A stretch of 64,000 nt of DNA from Kordia algicida OT-1 (GTDB lineage Bacteria > Bacteroidota > Bacteroidia > Flavobacteriales > Flavobacteriaceae): positions 1,705,661 to 1,769,660 of the forward strand of contig NZ_DS544873.1 in the NCBI RefSeq assembly GCF_000154725.1, read 5' to 3'. Shown one piece after another: positions 19,024-27,362 of the stretch. The position numbers were made by a program, and so were the translations under genes. Below the pieces are notes generated by a model, which did no database searches, was not told where the DNA came from, and saw only the letters and a program-made list of their open reading frames with translations. Every line of letters begins with the position of its first letter. Positions within the stretch are counted from its first letter, which is position 1.

Positions 19024-20490
19024 ATGAAAACTATTTCTAAAATCTTAGCATTAACAGGATTCCTTTCCTTCATATCGTGTGACAGTGATGACAATAATGC
19101 CGTAAACATTTCTGGAGACAACAATTCTGTAATTGAACTTAAAAATCATTCCACAACTCCTGCTTTTGTGACAAAGCAATCAGAGTTTAGTGACCTTAAA
19201 ATATACAGCATTCTAAGTTCTGAAGATACTTTATCAGAATCGCCAAACTTTGTTTATGGAAGTATGGCTGATGGTTGTGGACTCTTAAGAAACAACGACG
19301 GTACATTTACACTTATCAACAATATAGAAGCAGATTATTCTATTGCGCGTATTACGCTAGATGCTACATTTAAGCCAATAAAAGGAGAATACATTGTAAA
19401 CTCAGAAGCAACAGGAAACACTGCACAATGTTCAGGAAGTTTAGTTACTCCCGAAGAACACGGTTTTGGACCTGTTTATCTAAGTGGTGGCGAATGGGGA
19501 GCAATGCCAACAAACAACGTTTTTATGGTAGATCCTTACAAATCTGCAGCTGATGCAAGCGTTGCAGAAGTTTTGCCTGCTATGGGACAATGGACCATTG
19601 AAAATGCAGTTCCATTACACAAAGACGCATTTTCGGGAAAAACAATTGTTATGATTGGCGATGACAGCCGCGGAGACGCTGGAGGACAATTGGCAATGTA
19701 CGTTTCAAATACTGTAGGTGATTTACACGGAGGAAATTTATACGGAATGAAAGTTGGTGATGGCACTATTACTGATAATGACTTAATAACTGGAACAGAA
19801 TACAATGTTGAATTCGTTCAATTAGAACAAACAACCTACAACGAATTAAACGCAGAAAGTATTTCAAAAGGTGTAATGGCTTTTAACCGTGTAGAAGATA
19901 TTGACTACAGAAAAGGCTCAGAAGCAGCATACCGAGAAATCTATTTTAACGCAACAGGACACAGCTCTAACGCTGATACTCGCACAAAATATGGACGTAC
20001 TTACAAGTTAGTTTTAGATGAAAATAATCCATTAGTAGGAAAACTTACTTTAGTACTTAACGGAGATGATTTAGCCGGAAAAGCCAAAACATTTCACAGT
20101 CCAGACAATATCTTAGTAACTGAAAACTATGCATACATTCAAGAAGATCCAAACGGATATGTAGATGATATGGTAAAACAACACGACGCATATTTGTACC
20201 AATATGACTTAAATACAGGAGCGTTAAAAGTTGTTTTAGAATCAGCACACCGAACTGTAGAAGCTGTAGATAACGGATATGCAAGTTTTGACGATCGTTG
20301 GGGAAAATGGGAACTTACAGGAATGATAGATATCTCTGATATCATCAACGAGCCAAATACTTTTTTATTGATTCAACAAGCACATTCTTGGAAAAGTGAC
20401 AACTTCTTGAACCCTGATGGTGCAGGAACAGATGCCAATAGTAATAATGAAGGAAGTATCTTATTAGTTGTAAAAGGATTAGCTAGATAA
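19024..20490 (+). CDS. PhoX-like (DUF839) lipoprotein
   Basis: A 488-residue lipoprotein (lipobox FISC at about 19, followed by DSDDNN). Motifs FNRVEDIDYRKG, TKYGRTYKLVLDE and FHSPDNILV...YIQEDPNGY resemble the PhoX/DUF839 family, whose characterised members are calcium-iron alkaline phosphatases exported to the periplasm. Classical PhoX uses Tat export; this copy has a lipoprotein signal instead. It is followed after 3 bases by a di-heme peroxidase, so the two are probably expressed together. Phosphatase activity is not proven by the motifs I can see. Confidence 0.65.
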   Translation: MKTISKILALTGFLSFISCDSDDNNAVNISGDNNSVIELKNHSTTPAFVTKQSEFSDLKIYSILSSEDTLSESPNFVYGSMADGCGLLRNNDGTFTLINNIEADYSIARITLDATFKPIKGEYIVNSEATGNTAQCSGSLVTPEEHGFGPVYLSGGEWGAMPTNNVFMVDPYKSAADASVAEVLPAMGQWTIENAVPLHKDAFSGKTIVMIGDDSRGDAGGQLAMYVSNTVGDLHGGNLYGMKVGDGTITDNDLITGTEYNVEFVQLEQTTYNELNAESISKGVMAFNRVEDIDYRKGSEAAYREIYFNATGHSSNADTRTKYGRTYKLVLDENNPLVGKLTLVLNGDDLAGKAKTFHSPDNILVTENYAYIQEDPNGYVDDMVKQHDAYLYQYDLNTGALKVVLESAHRTVEAVDNGYASFDDRWGKWELTGMIDISDIINEPNTFLLIQQAHSWKSDNFLNPDGAGTDANSNNEGSILLVVKGLAR

Positions 20491-20493
20491 ACT

Positions 20494-22335
20494 ATGTACA
20501 AGAAAATTAATTTACTAAAAGAGGCTTATTCATTAAGCCTCTTTGTTTTGTGTATCAGTTGCTTGTTTTCATGTAAAAACACTGTGGAAACGACTCCAAT
20601 TTCTACAAATACAAGCGAAACAATTACCGCAGCAATCAAAGCGCAATTTGCAACCGATTTGAGCAATTGTATTCATAACATAGATGCTTTACGTAAAGCC
20701 ACAACTAAAGATAGTATTCTGTACTATTTTAAAGCTTCTCGTCTCGATTTTAAACGTATGGAACCAATTTTATCATTTTACAACAGTGCAAACTATTACG
20801 GATTAAACAAAGCCAATTTGCCAAAAGTTGATGAAGGAGACAACGCTGAAAAAACAATTGAAGCTTCTGGATTTCAAGCCTTAGAAGAAGCGATTGCAGC
20901 AGCAGAATTTGATATCAATACGATTCATGCATACGCAAATGACATATATAGCAAACTAAAATTAGAACAAAAACACAATTCTATTTTAAAACATACCGAT
21001 TACAAATTTTTATGGCTTACCCGCCAAGCGTTGGTTCGTGTAATGTCGTTAGGAATCTCAGGATTTGATTCGCCTGTATTATTACAATCCATTCCTGAAA
21101 ATAAAGAAGTTTTTTTAAGTTTGGAATCGTATTTTAAACTCTACGAATCTCATTTTAATAATAAACAATTATATAAAAACTGGATTTCGGCGTTACAGGA
21201 AGCACAAAAGTCTTTTGAAACCGCAGAAAACTTCGATACGTTTGACCGCTATGATTTTATCAAAAATAAGCTACAGCCAATGCTTTCTTTGTGGAATCAA
21301 ACTGTAACCGACTGGCAAGTAGAATTTCCTTTACAGCAAAAGTTGAATTATAACGTAAATTCGTTTTATGATGCAAATACGTTCAATTCAAATGCATTTA
21401 AACCAAGTTATAGTCCAAAAGTTTCTCCTGAAATTGCACAATTGGGAAAAGATTTATTTTTTGACACTTCACTTTCAAGTTCAGAAACGATGAATTGTGC
21501 AAGTTGTCATCAGCCTGAAAAAGCATTTGCAGATGGTTTACGCTTCTCTAAAGATAATAATGGCAACTTTGTACAGCGCAATGCTCCTACACTATTATAT
21601 GCTAGTTTACAGCAATCACAATTTTATGATGCTCGTGTGGAAAATTTAGAAAATCAGATTTTAGATGTGATTACTAATAAAAACGAATTTCATACAAATA
21701 CCGACATCATTATTACAAAACTTGAACAAAATCCAATATATAAAAAACGCTTTGAAACCTTATACAAAAGAGGAATCAACCACAAAACAGTTCGCAATGC
21801 AATAGCAACTTACATTAGAACTTTAACTCCTTTTAACTCAAAATTTGATCGGAATATTTCTGGAAAAGAAGATACATTTACCACCGAAGAAACATTGGGT
21901 TTTAATCTTTTTATGGGAAAAGGAAAATGTGCTACTTGCCATTTTGCACCTGTTTTTAACGGAACAGTTCCACCATACTTTACAGAAAGTGAATTGGAAG
22001 TTTTAGGTATTCCTGCAACAAAAACATGGGAAAACGCTACTGTAGATTCTGATGTAGGTCGTTATACTGTTGCCAAAGCCAAATTGAAAACATATGCTTT
22101 TAAAACACCAACGGTACGTAATATTTCTAAAACAGCACCATACATGCACAATGGCGTATATGAAACCTTAGAAGAAGTTTTAAAATTCTACAATCTTGGT
22201 GGTGGCTCAGGAATTGGTATTGAATTAGAAAATCAAACACTTCCTCCTGATCCGTTGCAACTATCTGATAAAGAAATTAAAGCAATCATTGCCTTTATGA
22301 ATTCACTCGAAGATCAGTTGGAAGAAAATTTATAA
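20494..22335 (+). CDS. Di-heme cytochrome c peroxidase with N-terminal helical extension
   Basis: A 613-residue exported lipoprotein (lipobox CLFSC at about residue 27). Residues about 45-260 form a helical region with RLDFKRMEPIL and GFQALEEAIAAAEF, reminiscent of imelysin/EfeO-type domains. The C-terminal half is a MauG/CcpA-type peroxidase with two heme-binding motifs, C335-ASCH339 and C479-ATCH483, plus KTPTVRNISKTAPYMHNG. It would reduce peroxide, or oxidise a partner, in the periplasm. An 11-bp terminator-like hairpin lies inside its first 50 bases. Confidence 0.85.
   Translation: MYKKINLLKEAYSLSLFVLCISCLFSCKNTVETTPISTNTSETITAAIKAQFATDLSNCIHNIDALRKATTKDSILYYFKASRLDFKRMEPILSFYNSANYYGLNKANLPKVDEGDNAEKTIEASGFQALEEAIAAAEFDINTIHAYANDIYSKLKLEQKHNSILKHTDYKFLWLTRQALVRVMSLGISGFDSPVLLQSIPENKEVFLSLESYFKLYESHFNNKQLYKNWISALQEAQKSFETAENFDTFDRYDFIKNKLQPMLSLWNQTVTDWQVEFPLQQKLNYNVNSFYDANTFNSNAFKPSYSPKVSPEIAQLGKDLFFDTSLSSSETMNCASCHQPEKAFADGLRFSKDNNGNFVQRNAPTLLYASLQQSQFYDARVENLENQILDVITNKNEFHTNTDIIITKLEQNPIYKKRFETLYKRGINHKTVRNAIATYIRTLTPFNSKFDRNISGKEDTFTTEETLGFNLFMGKGKCATCHFAPVFNGTVPPYFTESELEVLGIPATKTWENATVDSDVGRYTVAKAKLKTYAFKTPTVRNISKTAPYMHNGVYETLEEVLKFYNLGGGSGIGIELENQTLPPDPLQLSDKEIKAIIAFMNSLEDQLEENL
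20518..20552 (+). terminator. Terminator-like hairpin inside the peroxidase 5' end
   Basis: Perfect 11-base stem AAAGAGGCTTA/TAAGCCTCTTT with a 5-base loop, followed by GTTTTGTG. It starts 24 bases after the peroxidase ATG. It may end part of the PhoX-like transcript and so lower peroxidase expression. The T tract is weaker than at other terminators here. Confidence 0.45.
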
Positions 22336-23340
22336 TTTATAATCTAACGGTAATGTATTCGCAATACGCTTGTCTCCCAAAACGCCTCCAAAAGAAATTT
22401 TTCTCGGAGGCGAATAATTTCCAAACTTGTTAATCGTAAATTCTTTATTATCCTCTAAAATTGTCATAAACGATTTGTATTCATGATTGTAGACAATTGT
22501 CAAGCGTTCTGCAGTCAATTTCACTTTAGTATCCTCGCCTAGTTTTGTGATTTCAAAATACTTATACGGCGGAACTATAAATCCTTTTCGGAAAATCTGA
22601 AAACCGTTTTGTCGTAGTTGTTTTTTTGATAATGAACGCATAAAATACAATACCGATTGCCCATACTCTATTTCCCTAGTTTTACGATGTCTTCTGCGAA
22701 CTTTTTTATTAAGTTCCTTATAAAAGCTTGAGCCTTCAACGTATACGCTTCGTGTCAAAACATCGCTTTTGGTTGTCAGTCGCAAATCTGCTTCAAATTC
22801 TTCCATCGTATATTCTACGGTATAACCAAGATATTTGTTTTTGATAATGATAGGCTTCTTAGCATACGCATTGAGTTTTTGAGTTCTTGGATTATATGTC
22901 AAATCAATATCATCCAAATTCATAATTCTACACATATAATGGTCTACGGAAGATCCGAGAAATTCACGTTTAAAAATGCGCATTTTTTTCTGGCGCGACC
23001 AAGGATCGTTGTCCAAATACACAGTTCCTAAAGCTTGTGGTTTTTCTGTGAGATAAATTTTCACGCCATTTTCAAGTTTTCGCACGTCAAACAAGCGTGT
23101 TTCATAACCCAAATAACTGATAACCAATGCTGATTTTGTAGAAGGTTTGTAACGAATTGAAAATTTCCCTGAATCGTTAGTAGCTGTTCCATTGGTAGTT
23201 CCGTCAAAATAAATTGAAACACCAAATAGCGGTTCTTTTGTTTTTTCATCCAAAATAAACCCTTCTAAGGTTTGGGCAAAGGAAATCGTAGTGATAAAAA
23301 AACAGACACAAAAAATAAATACTGTGTAATTTTTCTTCAT
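22330..23340 (-). CDS. Carboxypeptidase-like regulatory domain protein
   Basis: A 336-residue secreted protein: signal peptide (1-22), a carboxypeptidase-D regulatory-like beta-sandwich (about 24-100, with GFILDEKTKEPLFGVSIYF and SYLGYETRLFD), then an unrecognised C-terminal region of about 230 residues. There is no TonB plug or barrel. Such proteins are common in Flavobacteriaceae without known function. Its 3' end overlaps the convergent peroxidase gene by 6 bases. Confidence 0.75.
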   Translation of the reverse strand: MKKNYTVFIFCVCFFITTISFAQTLEGFILDEKTKEPLFGVSIYFDGTTNGTATNDSGKFSIRYKPSTKSALVISYLGYETRLFDVRKLENGVKIYLTEKPQALGTVYLDNDPWSRQKKMRIFKREFLGSSVDHYMCRIMNLDDIDLTYNPRTQKLNAYAKKPIIIKNKYLGYTVEYTMEEFEADLRLTTKSDVLTRSVYVEGSSFYKELNKKVRRRHRKTREIEYGQSVLYFMRSLSKKQLRQNGFQIFRKGFIVPPYKYFEITKLGEDTKVKLTAERLTIVYNHEYKSFMTILEDNKEFTINKFGNYSPPRKISFGGVLGDKRIANTLPLDYKL

Positions 23341-23357
23341 AGCGGTAGCGGTTTTAA

Positions 23358-23385
23358 TTGAATCTAAAAATAATAATTATTTTTG
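23358..23385 (+). promoter_or_regulatory. Promoter TTG-N17-TATTTTTG for the TIGR02757 gene
   Basis: TTG at 23358-23360 and a perfect TATTTTTG at 23378-23385, 20 bases before the ATG at 23405. Confidence 0.6.
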
Positions 23386-23404
23386 TGAAAGATGAAAACA
23401 TCTT

Positions 23405-24166
23405 ATGAACAAAACTGAACTAAAATCATTTTTAGACGAAAAGGTAATTGAATACAATCAGCCTAAATTCGTAGAAAGTGATCCTATCCAAATTCCGTAC
23501 CAATTTCAACAAAAAGAAGATATAGAAATTGCTGCTTTTTTAACGGCAACCATCGCTTGGGGAAATCGGAAAATGATTAATAACAATGCAAAAAAAATGA
23601 TGGAATTGCTAGGAAATTCACCGTTTGATTTTGTGATGAATCATACGGAAGAAGACCTAGAAACGTTGGAATCATTTGTACACAGAACCTTTAACGGAAC
23701 TGATTTTGTGTTTTTTATAAAATCGTTAAAAAATATCTACTTACATCACGGCGGGTTAGAAGCTGTTTTTGCACATACCAAAGAAAAGCGCATGCAAAAT
23801 GCTATTTCAAAATTTAAGGAAGTTTTTTTTAGTATTCCGCATCCTGAAAGAACTCGAAAACACGTTTCTGATCCGAAGAAAGGAAGTGCTGCAAAACGCA
23901 TTAATATGTTTCTCCGTTGGATGGTTCGCAACGACAATACAGGTGTAGATTTTGGCATTTGGAAATCGCTGTCTCCTTCACAATTATCATGTCCGTTAGA
24001 TGTACATTCAGGAAATGTAGCACGCAAATTAGGATTGCTCAAACGCAAACAAAACGATGCAAAAGCTCTGTTAGAATTAGACACAGCATTGCGAAAACTA
24101 GATCCAAATGATCCGGTAAAGTATGATTTTGCGCTGTTTGGTTTGGGCGTTTTTGAGAAGTTTTAG
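23405..24166 (+). CDS. TIGR02757 family protein
   Basis: A 253-residue cytosolic protein recognised as TIGR02757 from the N-terminal LKSFLDEKVIEYN, the AAFLTATIAWGNRKMI segment, and RINMFLRWMVRNDNTGVDFGIW followed by CPLDVHSGNVARKLGLL. The fold has an HhH/endonuclease III-like flavour, so a nucleic-acid role is possible, but none is established to my knowledge. It is monocistronic and convergent with a small secreted-protein gene; the intervening 24170-24210 carries short ACTTAGACTT repeats. Confidence 0.85.
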   Translation: MNKTELKSFLDEKVIEYNQPKFVESDPIQIPYQFQQKEDIEIAAFLTATIAWGNRKMINNNAKKMMELLGNSPFDFVMNHTEEDLETLESFVHRTFNGTDFVFFIKSLKNIYLHHGGLEAVFAHTKEKRMQNAISKFKEVFFSIPHPERTRKHVSDPKKGSAAKRINMFLRWMVRNDNTGVDFGIWKSLSPSQLSCPLDVHSGNVARKLGLLKRKQNDAKALLELDTALRKLDPNDPVKYDFALFGLGVFEKF

Positions 24167-24221
24167 ATTTTTTTAGACTTGGTTAGACTTACTTAGACTT
24201 ACTTAGATTTGGAATGTTGTA

Positions 24222-24249
24222 TAAAAAAAACCTCATCGGTTTGATGAGG
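24222..24249 (-). terminator. Rho-independent terminator for the 24272-24697 gene
   Basis: Stem CCTCATC/GATGAGG with a 5-base loop. The run of eight A bases on the left gives a U tract on the minus strand. Confidence 0.75.
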
Positions 24250-24271
24250 CTTGTATGTTTTTGTGAGCTTT

Positions 24272-24697
24272 TTATTTGACGCGATTAAAAACGATTGCAT
24301 CTGTCGAAAAATCTTTTGGTCTTCCTGTACCGCCACCAAAAGTTAACGCCATTTGCATTTTATTTCTAGATTTCATATTGATAATTCCTTTTAAGCGACC
24401 CATTTCGGATTTGCTTTTGTTGTTCACAATAATAAAATCAATAGAAGTTGGCGATGTTCCTGTGTTTACAGTGTATTTCATTGCTGCATTTGTACCTTGG
24501 TGATTGTATGATTTTCCACCCATGGTTTGACCGTTAAATTCAAACGTAGCATATCCATCGCTTGAAAGTGTCAAAAAGCCAATATCACCTTTATCTTGTC
24601 CTTTCCATTTTCCAACATGATCGCCTTCTGGAGCTGTAAAGGAAAATAGAAGCATTAAAGTAACAAGGGCAAACGATAGTTTTTTTAAAATTTTCAT
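24272..24697 (-). CDS. Small secreted lipocalin-like protein
   Basis: A 141-residue protein with a signal peptide (about 1-22, ending FSFTAPEG). The mature part begins VGKWKGQDKGDIGFLTLSSDGYATFEF, a G-x-W start followed by beta strands that resembles small lipocalin-like or TIGR03067-like domains. A central MGRLKGIINMKSRNKMQMALTF stretch and a Gly-rich loop follow. No function can be assigned. It has its own terminator and about 100 bases of upstream spacer. Confidence 0.6.
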   Translation of the reverse strand: MKILKKLSFALVTLMLLFSFTAPEGDHVGKWKGQDKGDIGFLTLSSDGYATFEFNGQTMGGKSYNHQGTNAAMKYTVNTGTSPTSIDFIIVNNKSKSEMGRLKGIINMKSRNKMQMALTFGGGTGRPKDFSTDAIVFNRVK

Positions 24698-24802
24698 AAT
24701 CGGGATTTAAATAAGTTTTATGTCAACAAGATAAATGAATATTTTTTAATTGACTAATTATTTTTTTGTGTTTAATTTTATATTGATTTGATTATTCACA
24801 AA

Positions 24803-26359
24803 TTACATGCCAACAATTGCAGCTTCCGCACAACGTTCGCCATCCATGGCTGCTGAAACGATTCCGCCTGCATAACCGCCACCTTCTCCACATGGAAATA
24901 AACCTTCCACTTCTGGATGTTCTAAATTTTCTTTCCTCGGAATGTTTACTGGTGAAGACGTACGCGATTCCACACCTACAATATTTGCTTGCTCGGTGTA
25001 ATATCCGTTCATTTTTTGTCCGAAAGCAGCAAAACCTTTACGCAAACGTCCACCAATACTTTTGGGTAATAGTGAATGTAATGGTGATGATAGTAAACCA
25101 GGTTGATAAGATGTCGGATTTAAATCGGTTGATAATTTTCCTTCTACAAAATCTGTTAAACGTTGTGCTGGCGCTACCTGACTTCTTCCTCCTGCGGTAA
25201 ATGCCAAACGTTCCAAATCTTTTTGAAATTCCAAACCTTTTAACACGCCGTATTTTTCGTATTTGAATAAATCTTTTTCTGCGTTGATTTCCACGACAAT
25301 TCCTGAGTTGGCAAACTTATTATTTCTTCGTGATGGTGACATTCCGTTGACGACAACTTCTCCGTTGGCAGTTGCCGCTGGTACGATAAACCCGCCTGGA
25401 CACATACAAAACGAATAAACACCTCGATCGCGCACTTGATGTACCAAACTATACGCTGCGGCTGGTAACAATTCATTGCGTTCGCCTGTGCAATGGTATT
25501 GAATATTGTCAATAATTTCCTGTGGATGTTCTACACGAACGCCCATGGCAAACGATTTTGCTTTGAGTGAAACTTCTTTTTTGTGAAGCAATTCGTAAAT
25601 ATCTCTAGCCGAATGACCTGTTGCTAGAATCACGCGATTTACAGTCATTTCGCGTCCATCTTGCAATTGAATGGCTTGTATTTTGTTTTCTTTGATGATG
25701 AAATCGGTCACACGGGTTTCAAAATGAATTTCGCCACCATATTTTAAGATGGTTTCGCGGATATTTTTGACTACGCTGGGTAGTTTATTCGTTCCGATAT
25801 GTGGATGTGCATCTACCAAAATTTGATCGGTTGCACCGTGATACACTAAGTTTTCAAAGATTCTACGTACATCACCACGTTTTAGACTTCTCGTATAGAG
25901 TTTTCCATCAGAATAGGTTCCTGCGCCACCTTCGCCAAAGCAATAGTTAGAATCTTCATTCACAAAATGTTCTTGGTTGATCGCTCGCAAATCGCGACGA
26001 CGTTCTTGTACATTTTTTCCACGTTCGAGTACAATTGGCTTAAAGCCTAATTCAATACAGCGCAACGCGGCATACATTCCTGCAGGACCAAAACCGACAA
26101 TATGAATTTCTTTTGCAGAAGAAACATCTTTATAATCAAATTGATACTCACTTTTTTCAGGAACAGATTCATTGATGTAAACGGCAACTTTATAGTTAAA
26201 AATAATCAATGGTTTTCGTGCATCAATTGATTTTCGCAGTATTTTAATTCCGTTGATTTCATTTTTACTTACGCGTAACTTTTTGATTGCTTTTTGCAGT
26301 ACAATATCGTCTTGCGTTTCTTCTTCAAGCGTCACACGTAATTGAATTTCTTTTACCAT
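24803..26359 (-). CDS. COG2509-type FAD-dependent dehydrogenase
   Basis: A 518-residue flavoprotein. An N-terminal domain (about 1-85) with paired basic motifs is followed by the dinucleotide-binding GFGPAGMYAALRC (about 89-101) and the family segment NYCFGEGGAGTYSDGKLYTR. A second conserved block is VILATGHSARD; GCGEGGGYAGGI-like residues close the protein. This is the COG2509 'uncharacterised FAD-dependent dehydrogenase' family, cytosolic, with unknown substrate. It is monocistronic. Confidence 0.9.
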   Translation of the reverse strand: MVKEIQLRVTLEEETQDDIVLQKAIKKLRVSKNEINGIKILRKSIDARKPLIIFNYKVAVYINESVPEKSEYQFDYKDVSSAKEIHIVGFGPAGMYAALRCIELGFKPIVLERGKNVQERRRDLRAINQEHFVNEDSNYCFGEGGAGTYSDGKLYTRSLKRGDVRRIFENLVYHGATDQILVDAHPHIGTNKLPSVVKNIRETILKYGGEIHFETRVTDFIIKENKIQAIQLQDGREMTVNRVILATGHSARDIYELLHKKEVSLKAKSFAMGVRVEHPQEIIDNIQYHCTGERNELLPAAAYSLVHQVRDRGVYSFCMCPGGFIVPAATANGEVVVNGMSPSRRNNKFANSGIVVEINAEKDLFKYEKYGVLKGLEFQKDLERLAFTAGGRSQVAPAQRLTDFVEGKLSTDLNPTSYQPGLLSSPLHSLLPKSIGGRLRKGFAAFGQKMNGYYTEQANIVGVESRTSSPVNIPRKENLEHPEVEGLFPCGEGGGYAGGIVSAAMDGERCAEAAIVGM

Positions 26360-26414
26360 GCTGCGAAGTTATTCAAATTTATTGAGATGATTGATTTTTT
26401 AGCTTCTGAGATTG

Positions 26415-26461
26415 ATTACGGGAAACCACATTGTGTATATATAATCTTTGTTTTACATTTA
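26415..26461 (+). promoter_or_regulatory. Promoter-proximal motif, copy 1 (ATTACGGGAAACCACAT)
   Basis: ATTACGGGAAACCACAT at 26415-26431 followed 22 bases later by the -7-like TACATTTA (26454-26461). A second copy with nearly the same spacing is at 32625-32670. It faces the cassette-like gene pair, with about 135 bases between. Confidence 0.4.
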
Positions 26462-26546
26462 TAGAAAATAAAAGAAAGTAAGTGTAAAATAAGTTCCTGT
26501 TATTAACCAATTTTAGTATAAAAAACTGGAATTCCGTATATATGTA

Positions 26547-26561
26547 TGTTGGCAGTAATTT
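26547..26561 (+). repeat. Left inverted end of a cassette-like unit
   Basis: TGTTGGCAGTAATTT, the inverse complement (14 of 15 bases) of AAACTACTGCCAACA at 27211-27225. Just outside each end is the same CCGTATATAT (26534-26543 and 27226-27235), as a direct repeat. Confidence 0.6.
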
Positions 26562-26595
26562 GAGCACACAGCGTTTCGAAAGAACATTCTGAACT

Positions 26596-26868
26596 ATGAA
26601 AAAATGGATTTTAAAAATATTAAGTTTAATAATCGGACTTATTATAATATTAACTATTTACATTAATTCGGAATCATATATCGAAAATCAAGATTGGAAA
26701 TTTGCAGAAGGAACTCATATTGGAGATTGGTTAGGAAAGAATAGTTTTGAAATTAAAGATGGAATAATATACTCAAATAGCGGAAAAGCGAAAATCGTTT
26801 TCTCACTCGGCCTTAAATTAATAATTGAAGATTTAGAAACACAAAAAAAAAGGGTTTTATGTAAATAA
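26596..26868 (+). CDS. Small membrane-anchored protein in cassette-like unit
   Basis: A 90-residue protein with a basic N-terminus and one hydrophobic segment (about 5-25), then a short soluble domain (EGTHIGDWLGKNSFEIKDG) ending in a basic tail. I do not recognise it. It is the first of two genes lying inside the mirrored repeats at 26547 and 27211. The next gene starts 15 bases after its stop, so the pair is likely co-transcribed. Confidence 0.5.
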   Translation: MKKWILKILSLIIGLIIILTIYINSESYIENQDWKFAEGTHIGDWLGKNSFEIKDGIIYSNSGKAKIVFSLGLKLIIEDLETQKKRVLCK

Positions 26869-26883
26869 AAGTTGATTTAACTT

Positions 26884-27210
26884 ATGAGTTCGGATATAAT
26901 AAATATAAATGCTAAACTTACACTCTACACAAAGGAAAATGGTGGAAGAGAAACTGGAATTGGAACTGGCTATAGACCAAATCACGTGATGGAATATTTA
27001 CCAAACTCAACTGATTTTCCAACGACCTATATTGGACAAATTGATTTTGAAAAAGATAGAATTTATCCAGGAGAAACTGAAAACGTGAAAATTATGTTTT
27101 TAAGACATCAGAATATTGAGGAATTATTGAAAAAAGGACGAATTTGGTGGATTCACGAAGGGACAAGAAAAATTGGAGAAGCTGAAGTTCTTGAAATTTT
27201 ATCCGAATAA
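26884..27210 (+). CDS. Free-standing EF-Tu domain 3-like protein
   Basis: A 108-residue protein that is essentially one translation-factor beta-barrel. It aligns by eye along its length with domain 3 of EF-Tu: A-K-L-T-L-Y-T-K-E-N-GGR near the start, GYRPNHV (compare GYRPQFY), I-Y-PGE-x-x-NVKIM, and a C-terminal IHEGTRKIGEAEVLEIL (compare IREGGRTVGAG). No GTPase domain is present. Relatives of this type are sometimes annotated only as hypothetical; function is unknown. The stop lies directly against the right inverted repeat. Confidence 0.7.
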   Translation: MSSDIININAKLTLYTKENGGRETGIGTGYRPNHVMEYLPNSTDFPTTYIGQIDFEKDRIYPGETENVKIMFLRHQNIEELLKKGRIWWIHEGTRKIGEAEVLEILSE

Positions 27211-27358
27211 AAACTACTGCCAACACCGTATATATTTTATTACTTGCTTCTAGCCTACTTGCGAAAATCCTCGCAGATTTTCAATTCGGTTTTTATTTAC
27301 TAAATTGGGTGCTTAAACCACGCAACAAACTATATACAAACCCGTTATACGCAAGCTG
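27211..27358 (+). repeat. Palindromic cassette-junction element
   Basis: A 148-base element. It opens with AAACTACTGCCAACA (mirror of the cassette start), then GTATATA (27228-27234) answered by TATATAC (27331-27337), and contains a 7-base hairpin GAAAATC/GATTTTC (27263-27269 and 27276-27282). It ends CCGTTATACGCAAGC just before the next gene. I recall near-identical spacers between small orphan genes in other Flavobacteriaceae, but cannot verify that here. Confidence 0.55.
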
Positions 27359-27362
27359 AAAA

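Noticed and set aside
26547-27358. Classical integron attC site
   Set aside because: The mirrored ends resemble attC organisation, but the GTTRRRY core consensus is not met and no integrase is in the window; kept as cassette-like only.
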